From NCBI RefSeq assembly GCF_018555685.1, contig NZ_JAFLWW010000004.1, forward strand, positions 372,001 to 436,000: a stretch of 64,000 bases of DNA, written 5' to 3'. This stretch comes from Aminobacter anthyllidis (GTDB taxonomy: Bacteria; Pseudomonadota; Alphaproteobacteria; Rhizobiales; Rhizobiaceae). Position numbers and translations under genes: made by a program. The notes under the pieces are model-generated. The model had not been told where the DNA came from. It saw only the letters and a program-made list of their open reading frames with translations, and ran no database searches. This document shows positions 25,180 to 35,000 of this stretch, one piece after another; position 1 is the first letter of the stretch; each line of letters begins with the position of its first letter.

Positions 25180-25800
25180 CTACGTATCGACGACCGTCAG
25201 GTCACGGATTTTATTGCCCGTAGCGAGTTGGTCGTGAACGAAGTCCATGGCCCGCACGTCGTTGGGCTCGACGGCCGGCTAACGATCGTCTCGTAGCTTC
25301 GCCTTCACGCGCCCCCGCGTCGTACAGATGTCTTTGCTCCGAGCATCGATGCCGGCCTGATCGCGGCTACGGGACTGGTAGTGATAGGTCGAGGTGTCGA
25401 ACTCCCGAACCCGACAAGCTCTCCGGATCGACACGTTCCACTCAGTACAGGTAATCCGCCACCAACTCGCGTTTGCGACCAGGCCTCACAGTTTTCGGCG
25501 GATCACGTCCTGCAGCATCTCCTTGTCCAGCGACAGGTCGGCGACCAGCTTCCTGAGCTTGACGTTCTCGTTCTCAAGCTGCTTCCGTCGCTTCATCTGC
25601 GTCGGCAGCAGCCCGTCATATTTCTCTTTCCAGTTGAAGTAGGTTGCCTGGCTGATCCCGGCGCGGCGACAGATCTCCGCCACCGGAATTCCGTCCGCTC
25701 CCTGCTTCAAAATGAACGCCTTCTGTGCGTTCGAAAACTTCGAAAGCTCTCCGCTCCTCTCTCAGCCGGAAAACTACAGCGGAAAACTCCAATTCTGAAC
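25180..25800 (-). pseudogene. IS3-family transposase remnant (OrfA and OrfB pieces)
   Basis: The minus strand at ~25486-25740 encodes FSNAQKAFILKQGADGIPV, ICRRAGISQATYFNWKEKYD and LENENVKLRKLVADLSLDKE, an IS3 OrfA with its helix-turn-helix and leucine-zipper end. At ~25278-25470 another frame has EWNVSIRRACRV, STYHYQSRSRDQAGIDAR and RVKAKLRDDR, OrfB sequence with a deletion after ICTTRG. At ~25182-25285 NDVRAMDFVHDQLATGNKI carries the first Asp of the DDE site, then a stop. The rest of OrfB and the left end are missing, so it cannot move. The stretch 25072-25180 shows nothing else. Confidence 0.85.
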
Positions 25801-25992
25801 GATCCAGTTTCCGGGGATCAGATCAGTTGGCATCATCGGGCGGAGCTGCGCGCAACTCCATCTCTTGAGTGTCCCGTCATCCACTCGCAGCAAGGTTGAA
25901 GCAGAGTGCCGCGGCCGGGTGAGCCAGCGTTGGCTGTAAGCCCTTTGTCAGCCGCTCGTTGTTTTTCTACAGGAATAAAAAATTCATCACAG

Positions 25993-26021
25993 TTGAATTG
26001 GCGTCCGGAACCTGCTAGCTT
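25993..26021 (+). promoter_or_regulatory. Candidate promoter of the mgs-gmaS-mgd operon
   Basis: TTGAAT (25993-25998) and TAGCTT (26016-26021) are 17 bases apart, 36 bases before the mgsA ATG. GAGGAAA (26043-26049) is a good ribosome site for that start. The -10 match is partial; no clear operator is seen in the preceding 200 bases, which adjoin the IS remnant. Confidence 0.35.
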
Positions 26022-26056
26022 TTGTCACAGGCAGCCAATCAGGTGAGGAAACCGGG

Positions 26057-26953
26057 ATGTGCGGAATTGTAGGACTCTTTTTGAAGGACAAGTCGCTGGA
26101 GCCCCAATTGGGCGCACTGCTGTCCGAAATGCTCGTAACCATGACCGATCGTGGCCCCGATAGCGCGGGCATCGCCATTTACGGCGGTGGCACCAAGGGT
26201 CATGCCAAGGTCACCATCCAGTCGGCTAACCCGGACGCGGATTTCAAGGGTCTCGACGCCGAACTCGGCAAGAAGATCGGTGCCAAGGTTTCATCGACGG
26301 TGAAGTCCACCCATGCGGTGCTGGACGTGCCGACCGAAAAGGTCGCGGAAGCCCGCGCGGCACTTGCCGAACTGCGCCCCAACGTCCGTGTCATGGGCGC
26401 TGGCGAGGCGATCGAAATCTATAAGGAAGTCGGCCTGCCGGTCGAAGTGGTAAAGCGCTTCGACGTCACCAAGATGAGCGGCAGCCATGGCATCGGCCAT
26501 ACCCGCATGGCCACCGAATCCGCCGTCACCACGCTCGGCGCGCATCCTTTCTCGACCGGCCCCGACCAGTGCCTGGTGCACAATGGCTCGCTGTCGAACC
26601 ACAACAACCTGCGCCGCGAGCTGATCCGCGACGGCATGCGCTTCGAGACCGAGAACGACACCGAAGTCGCCGCCGCCTACCTGTCCTCGAAGATCGCGCA
26701 TGGCCAGAACCTCGGTGAGGCGCTGGAAAGCAGCCTGAACGACCTCGACGGCTTCTTCACCTTCGTGGTCGGAACCAAGAACGGCTTCGGCGTCGTCCGC
26801 GACCCGATCTCCTGCAAGCCCGCCGTCATGGCCGAGACCGACCAGTACGTCGCCTTCGGCTCCGAGTATCGCGCCCTCGCCAATCTGCCTGGCATCGAAG
26901 ACGCCAAGGTCTGGGAGCCCGAGCCGTCCACCGTCTATTTCTGGGAGCACTGA
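26057..26953 (+). CDS. mgsA: N-methylglutamate synthase subunit A (glutamine amidotransferase class II; GlxB-like)
   Basis: 298 residues starting MCGIVGLFLKD; after Met removal Cys2 is the N-terminal nucleophile of class II (Ntn) amidotransferases. MTDRGPDSAGIA (~residue 33), SGSHGIGHTRMATESAV (~143) and CLVHNGSLSNHNNLRRELI (~173) are the glutamine-binding and catalytic blocks. Family knowledge: MgsABC resembles a glutamate synthase split into three and converts gamma-glutamylmethylamide plus 2-oxoglutarate to N-methylglutamate and glutamate. This subunit opens the amide. First gene of an eight-gene operon; mgsB follows after four bases. GlxB of plain glutamate-synthase-like clusters is similar, but gmaS and mgdABCD settle the role. 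Confidence 0.92.
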   Translation: MCGIVGLFLKDKSLEPQLGALLSEMLVTMTDRGPDSAGIAIYGGGTKGHAKVTIQSANPDADFKGLDAELGKKIGAKVSSTVKSTHAVLDVPTEKVAEARAALAELRPNVRVMGAGEAIEIYKEVGLPVEVVKRFDVTKMSGSHGIGHTRMATESAVTTLGAHPFSTGPDQCLVHNGSLSNHNNLRRELIRDGMRFETENDTEVAAAYLSSKIAHGQNLGEALESSLNDLDGFFTFVVGTKNGFGVVRDPISCKPAVMAETDQYVAFGSEYRALANLPGIEDAKVWEPEPSTVYFWEH

Positions 26954-26957
26954 GATT

Positions 26958-27695
26958 ATGCATTCAACAAATCTTGCGACCGCGCCTCTGCACCAGGCCA
27001 ACTACGCGCCGAAGACCTTCGATCTGTCCAAGATCACTTTGCGCGAGTTCAACCAGGCCCTTCATAATGTGAAGGATGCCGCCGGTGAATCGAACTGGGA
27101 GGTTCTCAACCCCAAGGGCAGCCATGCCGTTGCCGTCGGCGCCGAACACGCGATCTCGATCGATGTGCAGGGCTCCGTTGGCTACTATTGCGGCGGTATG
27201 AACCAGAACAGCACGATCACCGTGCACGGTTCCGCCGGCCCCGGCGTTGGTGAAAACATGATGTCGGGCACGATTGTCGTGAAGGGCGACGCCAGCCAGT
27301 ACGCCGGCGCCACCGGCCGCGGCGGCCTGCTTGTCATCGAAGGCAACGCCTCGTCGCGCTGCGGCATCTCGATGAAGGGCATCAACATCGTTGTCCGTGG
27401 CAACATCGGCCACATGTCGGCCTTTATGGCCCAGTCGGGCAACCTCGTCGTCCTCGGCGATGCCGGCGATGCGCTGGGCGACTCGATCTATGAGGCCCGC
27501 CTGTTCGTGCGCGGGTCGGTGAAGAGCCTCGGTGCCGACTGCATCAAGAAGGAAATGCGCCCCGAGCACATCGCCATCCTGAAGGACCTGCTTGATCGCG
27601 CCGGTATCACCGACGTCAAGCCGGAAGAGTTCTCGCGCTACGGTTCGGCGCGCACGCTCTACAACTTCAACATCGACAACGCCGACGCTTACTGA
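26958..27695 (+). CDS. mgsB: N-methylglutamate synthase subunit B (GXGXG domain; GlxC-like)
   Basis: 245 residues. From ~residue 55 on it is a right-handed beta-helix of the kind at the C-terminus of glutamate synthase large subunits: VQGSVGYYCGGMNQNSTITV, GPGVGENMMSGTIVVKGDA, YAGATGRGGLLVIEGNASSR and GNIGHMSAFMAQSGNLVVLG, each turn rich in glycine. In glutamate synthase this part has a structural role, joining the amidotransferase and FMN parts. It lies four bases after mgsA and eight before mgsC, matching a 1:1:1 complex. Confidence 0.92.
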   Translation: MHSTNLATAPLHQANYAPKTFDLSKITLREFNQALHNVKDAAGESNWEVLNPKGSHAVAVGAEHAISIDVQGSVGYYCGGMNQNSTITVHGSAGPGVGENMMSGTIVVKGDASQYAGATGRGGLLVIEGNASSRCGISMKGINIVVRGNIGHMSAFMAQSGNLVVLGDAGDALGDSIYEARLFVRGSVKSLGADCIKKEMRPEHIAILKDLLDRAGITDVKPEEFSRYGSARTLYNFNIDNADAY

Positions 27696-27703
27696 GGAAC
27701 AAA

Positions 27704-29032
27704 ATGAGCTATCACAATCCTCCGACGACGCCACGTAAGTCGGCCACGTTCGATGAATACGCGATGTCCGAAATCCGTCGCGCCGCAGCGACCGGCATCT
27801 ACGACATTCGCGGCTCCGGTGCGAAGCGCAAGGTCCCGCATTTCGACGACCTGCTGTTCCTCGGCGCCTCGATCTCGCGCTATCCGCTCGAAGGCTACCG
27901 CGAAAAGTGCGACACCACTGTCGTGCTGGGCACCCGTTTCGCCAAGAAGCCGATCGAGCTGAAGATCCCGATCACGGTCGCCGGCATGAGCTTCGGCTCG
28001 CTGTCGGGCCCGGCCAAGGAAGCCCTTGGCCGCGGCGCAACGCTGTCCGGCACCTCGACCACCACCGGCGACGGCGGCATGACCGAGGAAGAGCGCGGCC
28101 ATTCCAAGCAGCTGGTCTACCAGTACCTGCCGTCGCGCTACGGCATGAACCCGCGTGACCTGCGCCGCGCCGACGCCATCGAAATCGTTGTCGGCCAGGG
28201 CGCAAAGCCAGGCGGCGGCGGCATGCTTTTGGGCCAGAAGATCTCCGACCGCGTCGCCGAGATGCGCACGCTGCCCAAGGGCATCGACCAGCGCTCGGCC
28301 TGCCGTCACCCCGACTGGACCGGTCCGGACGATCTCGAGATCAAGATCCTCGAAATCCGTGAAATCACCGACTGGGAAAAGCCGATCTACGTCAAGGTTG
28401 GCGGCGCACGCCCCTACTACGACACCGCGCTTGCAGTAAAGGCTGGTGCTGACGTCGTCGTGCTCGACGGCATGCAGGGTGGCACGGCTGCGACCCAGGA
28501 AGTGTTCATCGAGCATGTCGGACAGCCGACGCTTGCTTGTATCCGTCCGGCAGTGAAGGCGCTGCAGGATCTCGGCATGCACCGCAAGGTTCAGCTCATC
28601 GTCTCCGGTGGCATACGCAATGGTGCTGATGTGGCCAAAGCGCTGGCGCTCGGTGCCGATGCAGTATCGGTCGGTACCGCGGCACTTATCGCACTCGGCG
28701 ACAACGACCCGCGTTGGGAGGAAGAATACCAGAAGCTTGGCACCACTGCCGGTGCCTACGACGATTGGCACGAGGGCAAGGACCCAGCCGGCATCACCAC
28801 GCAGGACGTCGAGCTGATGAAGCGCGTCGATCCGATCGCGGCTGGTCGCCGTCTGGCGAATTATCTCAAAGTCATGACGCTTGAGGCACAGACGATTGCC
28901 CGTGCCTGCGGCAAAAATCACCTGCACAATCTCGAGCCTGAGGATCTCTGCGCTCTTTCGATCGAAGCTGCCGCCATGGCTGGCGTGCCGCTTGCGGGGA
29001 CAAGCTGGGTACCTGGTAAGGGTCCCTTTTAA
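27704..29032 (+). CDS. mgsC: N-methylglutamate synthase subunit C (FMN-binding glutamate synthase domain; GlxD-like)
   Basis: 442 residues forming the FMN TIM-barrel of glutamate synthase. KIPITVAGMSFGSLSGPAKE (~residue 87), STTTGDGGMTEEERGHSK (~120), VGQGAKPGGGGMLLGQKISD (~165), VDVVVLDGMQGGTAATQEVF-like sequence near 250 and IVSGGIRNGADVAKALALGA (~300) are FMN- and substrate-binding elements. Cys residues near ARACGKNHLHNLEPEDLC in the C-terminal part could serve an iron-sulphur site, but the classic 3Fe-4S spacing is not clear. It should receive ammonia or methylamine from MgsA and reductively add it to 2-oxoglutarate. gmaS starts 27 bases later. Confidence 0.92.
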   Translation: MSYHNPPTTPRKSATFDEYAMSEIRRAAATGIYDIRGSGAKRKVPHFDDLLFLGASISRYPLEGYREKCDTTVVLGTRFAKKPIELKIPITVAGMSFGSLSGPAKEALGRGATLSGTSTTTGDGGMTEEERGHSKQLVYQYLPSRYGMNPRDLRRADAIEIVVGQGAKPGGGGMLLGQKISDRVAEMRTLPKGIDQRSACRHPDWTGPDDLEIKILEIREITDWEKPIYVKVGGARPYYDTALAVKAGADVVVLDGMQGGTAATQEVFIEHVGQPTLACIRPAVKALQDLGMHRKVQLIVSGGIRNGADVAKALALGADAVSVGTAALIALGDNDPRWEEEYQKLGTTAGAYDDWHEGKDPAGITTQDVELMKRVDPIAAGRRLANYLKVMTLEAQTIARACGKNHLHNLEPEDLCALSIEAAAMAGVPLAGTSWVPGKGPF

Positions 29033-29059
29033 AACCACGAGGATTGGGAGGAGCAATTC

Positions 29060-30403
29060 ATGGGTACGGCCTTCGAAGCCAAAATCGATCAGTCAGAGGT
29101 GACCGATCTCAGAGAGTTCGCAAGAGCTCGCAACATCAGATACTTCATGGTCTCGTATACGGACCTGTTCGGCGGCCAGCGCGCCAAGCTGGTTCCGGCC
29201 CAGGCCATCTCGGACATGCAGAAGGACGGAGCCGGCTTTGCCGGCTTCGCGACCTGGCTGGATCTGACGCCTGCACACCCCGACATGCTTGCCGTGCCGG
29301 ACCCGCTTTCGGTCATCCAGCTGCCGTGGCGGCCGGAAGTGGCTTGGCTAGCGTCTGACTGCCTGATGGAAGGCAAGGGCGTTGCCCAGGCTCCGCGCAA
29401 CACGCTGAAGCGTCTTGTCGCCGAAGCTGCCAAGGAAGGCATGCGCGTCAAGACCGGCGTCGAGCCGGAATTCTTCCTGACGACTCCGGATGGCAATCAG
29501 ATTGCCGACGAGTACGATACGGCTGCAAAATCCTGCTACGACCAGCAGGCCGTGATGCGCCGCTTCGACGTCATCGCCGAAATCTGCGATGCCATGCTCG
29601 ACCTTGGCTGGAAGCCCTACCAGAACGACCATGAGGACGCGAACGGCCAGTTCGAAATGAACTGGGAGTACGACGACGTTCTGCAGACCGCCGACAAGCA
29701 TTCCTTCTTCAAGTTCATGGTTCGCTCGATCGCCGAAAAGCACGGCCTGCGCGCGACCTTCATGCCGAAGCCCTTCCAGGGGCTCACGGGCAGCGGCTGC
29801 CATGCCCATATCTCGGTATGGGATCTTGCCGGCAAGTCCAACGCCTTCGCCGACAAGAACATGGAACTCGGCCTGTCGGAGAAGGGCCGTCACTTCCTCG
29901 GCGGCATCATGAAGCACGCCTCGGCACTCGCCGCGATCTGCAACCCGACCGTCAACTCCTACAAGCGCATCAACGCACCGCGCACTGTTTCGGGTGCGAC
30001 CTGGGCACCGAACACGGTGACCTGGACCGGCAACAACCGTACCCACATGGTGCGTGTGCCCGGTCCCGGCCGCTTCGAACTGCGTCTGCCCGACGGTGCT
30101 GCCAACCCGTACCTGATGCAGGCGATCATCATCGCCGCCGGCCTCAGCGGCATCCGCTCCAAGGCCGATCCCGGTCCGCGCAGCGACGTCGACATGTACC
30201 GCGAGGGCCACACCGTCACGCATGGTGCCAAGCTGCCGCTCAACCTGCTCGACGCGCTTCGCGCCTATGATGAAGACAGCGAGCTGAAGGCTGCCATGGG
30301 CGAGGAGTTCTCCGCCGCCTATGTCAAGCTCAAGCACCAGGAATGGAACTCCTACGCTTCCCACTTCACCCAGTGGGAACGCGACCACACGCTGGACGTC
30401 TGA
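29060..30403 (+). CDS. gmaS: Gamma-glutamylmethylamide synthetase (GlnT/GlnA-III-like)
   Basis: 447 residues, glutamine-synthetase fold: beta-grasp start (YFMVSYTDLFGGQRAKLVPA), then catalytic blocks KTGVEPEFFLTTPDG (~135, metal-binding Glu), YQNDHEDANGQFEMNWEYDD (~190-210), FMPKPFQGLTGSGCHAHISV (~235-255) and NNRTHMVRVPGPGRFELRLP (~325-345). GmaS ligates methylamine to the gamma-carboxyl of glutamate with ATP, the first step of the indirect methylamine pathway. Between mgsABC and mgdABCD this role is far more likely than glutamine synthesis. GGAGGAGCAA precedes the ATG. Confidence 0.92.
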   Translation: MGTAFEAKIDQSEVTDLREFARARNIRYFMVSYTDLFGGQRAKLVPAQAISDMQKDGAGFAGFATWLDLTPAHPDMLAVPDPLSVIQLPWRPEVAWLASDCLMEGKGVAQAPRNTLKRLVAEAAKEGMRVKTGVEPEFFLTTPDGNQIADEYDTAAKSCYDQQAVMRRFDVIAEICDAMLDLGWKPYQNDHEDANGQFEMNWEYDDVLQTADKHSFFKFMVRSIAEKHGLRATFMPKPFQGLTGSGCHAHISVWDLAGKSNAFADKNMELGLSEKGRHFLGGIMKHASALAAICNPTVNSYKRINAPRTVSGATWAPNTVTWTGNNRTHMVRVPGPGRFELRLPDGAANPYLMQAIIIAAGLSGIRSKADPGPRSDVDMYREGHTVTHGAKLPLNLLDALRAYDEDSELKAAMGEEFSAAYVKLKHQEWNSYASHFTQWERDHTLDV

Positions 30404-30486
30404 GGCACCCAAACAGGTACTGCGCCCGGTCATCCAGATCGGGCGCGGGCCTCGGACACACCTCACATTTCGCCGGAACACATGCG

Positions 30487-31740
30487 ATGAAATACTCGAT
30501 CTTCTCACTCGCCAAGGCAGCTTTGTCCGGCCACAAGGGCTGGACCCGGGCCTGGCGCGATCCGGCACCCAAGAGCCACTACGACGTGGTGATCATCGGC
30601 GGCGGCGGCCATGGCCTGGCCACTGCCTACTTCCTCGCCAACGAGTACGGCATCCGCAATGTCGCGGTGCTTGAAAAGGGCTGGATCGGCTCCGGCAATG
30701 CCGGCCGCAACACCACCATCATCCGCTCCAATTACGGCCTTCCAGGCAATACCGGCTTCTACGAGATGTCGATGAAGCTGTGGGAGCGCATGGAGCAGGA
30801 CCTTAACTACAACGCGATGGTTTCCCAGCGCGGCATCATCAACCTCTACCATTCTGATGCCCAGCGCGACGCCTTTGCCCGTCGCGGCAACACCATGCGC
30901 ATCAACGGCATCGACGCCGAACTGCTCGACGCGGCGCAGATCCGCAAGGAACTTCCGTTCCTCAATTATGACAGCCCACGCTTCCCGATCATGGGCGGGC
31001 TCATGCAACGCCGCGGCGGCACTGCCCGCCACGATGCGGTCGTGTGGGGTTATGCCCGTGCTGCCGACCAGCGCGGCGTCGACATAATCCAGAATTGCGA
31101 GGTCACCGGCTTCGTGCGCGATCACAACGGCAAGGTCACCGGCGTCGAGACGTCGCGCGGCAAGATCAGCGCCGGCAAGGTCGGCATGGCGGTCGCCGGC
31201 AACACCTCGCGCGTTGCCGCCATGGCCGGCATGAAGCTGCCGATCGAAAGCCACGTGCTGCAGGCCTTCGTCTCCGAGGCGATCAAGCCGCTCATCCCCG
31301 GTGTTATCACCTTCGGCGCCGGCCATTTCTACATCAGCCAATCCGATAAGGGCGGCCTTGTCTTCGGCGGCGACCTCGACGGCTACAACTCCTACGCCCA
31401 GCGCGGCAACATGCCGGTAGTCGAGGACGTCTGCGAAGGCGGCATGGCGGTAATGCCGATGATCGGCCGCGTCCGCATGCTGCGCCAGTGGGGCGGCATC
31501 ATGGACATGTCGATGGACGGCACGCCGATCATCGACAAGACGCCGATCGACGGCCTCTATCTCAACGCCGGCTGGTGTTATGGCGGCTTCAAGGCAACGC
31601 CTGCTTCCGGCCTCGTCTTCGCCCATCTGCTGGCGCGCGACGAACCGCACCCAGAGGCTGCGCGCTTCCGGCTCGACCGGTTCCGCCGCGGCGCGATGAT
31701 CGATGAAAAGGGCCAGGGCGCCCAACCCAACCTGCACTGA
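30487..31740 (+). CDS. mgdA: N-methylglutamate dehydrogenase subunit A (SoxB-like, FAD/FMN)
   Basis: 417 residues related to the beta subunit of heterotetrameric sarcosine oxidase. YDVVIIGGGGHGLATAYFLA (~residue 32) is the dinucleotide site, GWIGSGNAGRNTTIIRSNY (~62) follows as in the DAO family, and RRGGTARHDAVVWGYARAA (~175) carries the histidine that in SoxB binds FMN covalently. YLNAGWCYGGFKATPASG (~360) closes the flavin site. It oxidises N-methylglutamate to glutamate and a C1 unit. An 83-base gap after gmaS holds no terminator, so one operon is likely. Confidence 0.92.
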   Translation: MKYSIFSLAKAALSGHKGWTRAWRDPAPKSHYDVVIIGGGGHGLATAYFLANEYGIRNVAVLEKGWIGSGNAGRNTTIIRSNYGLPGNTGFYEMSMKLWERMEQDLNYNAMVSQRGIINLYHSDAQRDAFARRGNTMRINGIDAELLDAAQIRKELPFLNYDSPRFPIMGGLMQRRGGTARHDAVVWGYARAADQRGVDIIQNCEVTGFVRDHNGKVTGVETSRGKISAGKVGMAVAGNTSRVAAMAGMKLPIESHVLQAFVSEAIKPLIPGVITFGAGHFYISQSDKGGLVFGGDLDGYNSYAQRGNMPVVEDVCEGGMAVMPMIGRVRMLRQWGGIMDMSMDGTPIIDKTPIDGLYLNAGWCYGGFKATPASGLVFAHLLARDEPHPEAARFRLDRFRRGAMIDEKGQGAQPNLH

Positions 31741-31756
31741 AAGCGAGACTGGCGGA

Positions 31757-32065
31757 ATGCGTATTGCATGTCCTTTCTGCGGCGAACGCGAGAATGGCGA
31801 GTTCACCTATCTCGGCGACGCTTCGCCCAAGCGGCCCAACTTCGCAGTCGATAGCGGCGAAAGCCCTGGGGGCGTCGAGGACGCCTTCTACGACTATGTC
31901 TATCTGCGCGACAACGTCGCCGGCTACATGCGCGAGTACTGGTACCACGGCGGCGGTTGCCGCTCCTGGCTGATAGCCGAGCGCAACACGGTGACGCACG
32001 AATTCAGATCGGTGACCGCAGCCCCAGGCGTTGGCGCGGCCAAGCCGGTGCAGGCAGGAGAATAA
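31757..32065 (+). CDS. mgdB: N-methylglutamate dehydrogenase subunit B (SoxD-like)
   Basis: 102 residues, the usual size of sarcosine oxidase delta subunits. RIACPFCGERENGEFTYLGD at the start has the C-x2-C of the zinc site; its other ligands (a His and a Cys in WYHGGGCRSWL, ~65-72) are also present. The DAFYDYVYLRDNVAGYMREY segment is typical of the family. The subunit is structural. It lies 16 bases after mgdA and two before the mgdC ATG. Confidence 0.92.
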   Translation: MRIACPFCGERENGEFTYLGDASPKRPNFAVDSGESPGGVEDAFYDYVYLRDNVAGYMREYWYHGGGCRSWLIAERNTVTHEFRSVTAAPGVGAAKPVQAGE

Positions 32066-32067
32066 AC

Positions 32068-35000
32068 ATGTCGGGCTATTCCGGATCCGAACCGCTCGGC
32101 AGGACGGCCGCACTTGAGGGAACAACCCCAAGTGCGCGCAGCCAGGCAGCATCGGCCAGCCAGTCGCACCGGCTGCGCAGCGGCGGTCTGATCGATCGCC
32201 AGCAGCCACTGCAGTTTTCTTTCGACGACAAGGTCATGTCGGGCTTTGCCGGCGACACGCTCGCCTCCGCACTCGTTGCCAACGGTGTCAAGCTGGTGGC
32301 GCGTTCGTTCAAGTACCATCGCCCGCGCGGCATCATCACCGCCGGTTCCGAGGAGCCGAGCGCGCTGGTGGAAATGCGCACCGGCGCCCGCAAGGAACCA
32401 AACACCCGCGCCACCACGCAGGAGCTCTATGACGGGCTTGTCGCCCAGAGCCAGAACCGCTGGCCGTCGCTGCGCCGCGACTTCATGTCGATCAACCAAC
32501 TGTTTTCGCCGATCTTCGTCGCCGGCTTCTACTACAAGACCTTCATGTGGCCGGCGAAGTTCTGGGAGGCGATCTACGAGCCGATCATCCGCCGCGCCGC
32601 CGGTCTCGGCAAAAGCGCGGCGCTGCCCGACCCCGATCACTACGACAAGGCCTGGGCGCACTGTGACGTGCTCGTCATCGGCGGCGGCGCGGCTGGTCTT
32701 TCGGCCGCCTTGGCGGCTGGCCGTGCCGGTTCGCGTGTCATCCTCGTTGAAGAAGACAGCCGCCTTGGCGGCCGCCTGCTCAGCGATGGCGGCGAGATTG
32801 ATGGCATGCATGCCGAGGAGTGGGTGCGTCGTACGACCGACGAACTCACAGCGCTTGCGAATGTCCGCATCATGGTCCGCACCGCGCTGTTCGGCGTCTA
32901 TGATGGCGGCGTCTATGCCGCGCTCGAGCGCGTCAACGACCACGTTCCGGTGCCGGGTCCGCATCAGGTCCGCCAGCGCGTCTGGCGTATCGTCGCCAAG
33001 CGCTCCGTCGTGACAGCCGGCGCCATCGAGCGCCCGGTCGTCTTCCCGGGAAATGACCGCCCGGGCGTGATGATGGCGTCCGCCGTGCGCACCTATGTCC
33101 ACCGCTTCGCTGCGATGCCGGGCCGCAAGGTTGCCTTGTTCACCAACAATGACGACGGCTGGCGCACGGTCGAGGCCGTCCAGCAGGCGGGCGGCGACAT
33201 CGCCGCTGTCATTGACCCGCGCGGAAAAGTGCCGGCGGAATATCAGGCGCTGGCCGAGCTCTCCGACCTGCGCGTGTTTTCGGGCGGCGTCTCGGACGTC
33301 AAGGGCGGCGTGGACGGTGTACGTGGTGTTGTCGTCACCGACGGCAACGGCCGCACCCAGCAGATCGACGCCGACTGCCTCGCCGTCTCAGGCGGCTGGA
33401 ACCCGAATGTAGGGCTCTCCTGCTTCCACCGCGGGCGGCCTGTCTGGCGCGACGACATCGCAGCCTTTGTTCCCGGGGATTCGCCCAAGGGCATGACCAC
33501 GGCTGGTGCCGCCAATGGTGAATTCTCGCTCGGCGCCTGCCTGCGTGATGGCCATGCGGCTGGTGTCGCAGCCGCCGCAGAATGCGGCGCGACTGGCAAT
33601 GCCGGCGAGGCGGCGGAGGCCGGCGACGAAATCTATGCGATCTCACCGCTCTGGCAGGTCAAGGCCAAGGGCAAGGCGTTCGTCGACTTCCAGCACGACG
33701 TCACCGCATCGGACGTGACGCTGGCGCAGCGCGAAGGTTTCGAGAGCGTCGAACACCTCAAGCGTTACACCACGCTTGGCATGGCGACCGACCAGGGCAA
33801 GACCTCCAACATCACCGGCCTTGCGATCATGGCCGAAGCCACCGGCCGCACCATCCCGCAGACCGGCACGACGATCTACCGTCCGCCCTATGCACCGGTG
33901 GCGATCGGCGCGCTCGCCGGGCATCACCGCGACGAGAATTTCCACGCCTGGCGCTTGACCCCGTCGCATCACTGGGCAGCGGCCCGGGGCGCTGTCTTCG
34001 TCGACACCGGCCTGTGGAAGCGCGCGCAGTGGTATCCGCAGCCTGGCGAGAAGGACTGGATTGAATCAGTTACCCGCGAAGTGCTCGCGGTCCGCAACGG
34101 CGTTGGTTTCTGCGATGTCTCCACGCTCGGCAAGGTTGACGTGCGTGGCGCGGATGCCGGTACCTTCCTCGACCGTGTCTACATCAATGCCTTCTCTTCG
34201 CTTGCCGTGGGCAAGGCGCGTTACGGCCTGATGCTGCGCGAAGACGGCATCGTCATGGACGACGGCACGACCTCGCGTATCGCCGAAGACCACTATTTCC
34301 TGACCACCACCACGGCCAAAGCCGGTCCTGTGATGGCGCATCTCGAATTCTGCCGCCAGGTGCTCTGGCCCGAGCTCGACGTGCAGCTGTCGTCGGCGTC
34401 GGATCAGTGGGCGCAGTTCTCCATCGCCGGGCCCAACACCCGCAAGCTGCTGCAGGAACTCGTCGATCCGTCCGAAGACATGTCCAACGAAGGCTTCCCC
34501 TTCATGGGCGCTCGCGAGGTCATGCTGCGCGGCGGTATCACCGCGCGCCTGTTCCGCATCTCGTTCTCCGGCGAAATCGCCTTCGAAATCTCGGTCCCCG
34601 CCCGCTACGGCGGTGCCATGGCGCAAAACCTGATGATTGCCGGTCGTGATCTGGGCGTCACGCCCTATGGCACCGAAGCACTCGGCGTCATGCGCATTGA
34701 AAAGGGCCACGTCGCCGGGCCAGAGCTCAACGGCACCACGACCGCCGACGATCTTGGCCTTGGCAAGATGATGTCGAAGAAGAAGGACTTCATCGGCCGC
34801 GTCATGGCTGGCCGCGAAGCGCTGACGGCACCCGACCGCCAGGTGGTTGTCGGCATCAAGCCGCTTGACCAGAAGCGTCGCCTGCGCTCCGGCGCGCATG
34901 TCTTGCCCAAGGGGGCGATACCTGGTCCTGAGACCGACCAGGGCTACGTCACCTCGGTCTGCTATTCGCCGATGCTGGAGCAATGGATCGGTCTTGGCCT

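Noticed and set aside
25180-25800. Active IS3 element
   Set aside because: OrfB is in pieces with a deletion and stops, and the left end is missing.
26057-29032. Ordinary glutamate synthase
   Set aside because: The three split subunits beside gmaS and four sarcosine-oxidase-like genes fit N-methylglutamate synthase; no GltD-type small subunit is present.
27689-29056. 455-codon open frame on the minus strand
   Set aside because: Lies fully opposite mgsC, whose FMN-barrel sequence is unmistakable. High GC at codon third positions keeps the opposite frame open; the translation has no family features and no ribosome site.
29348-30568. 406-codon open frame on the minus strand
   Set aside because: Opposite gmaS; low-complexity, Gly/Val/Arg-rich translation with no motifs.
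30505-31806. 433-codon minus-strand frame
   Set aside because: Opposite mgdA and part of mgdB; no start signal, and the plus-strand genes are certain.
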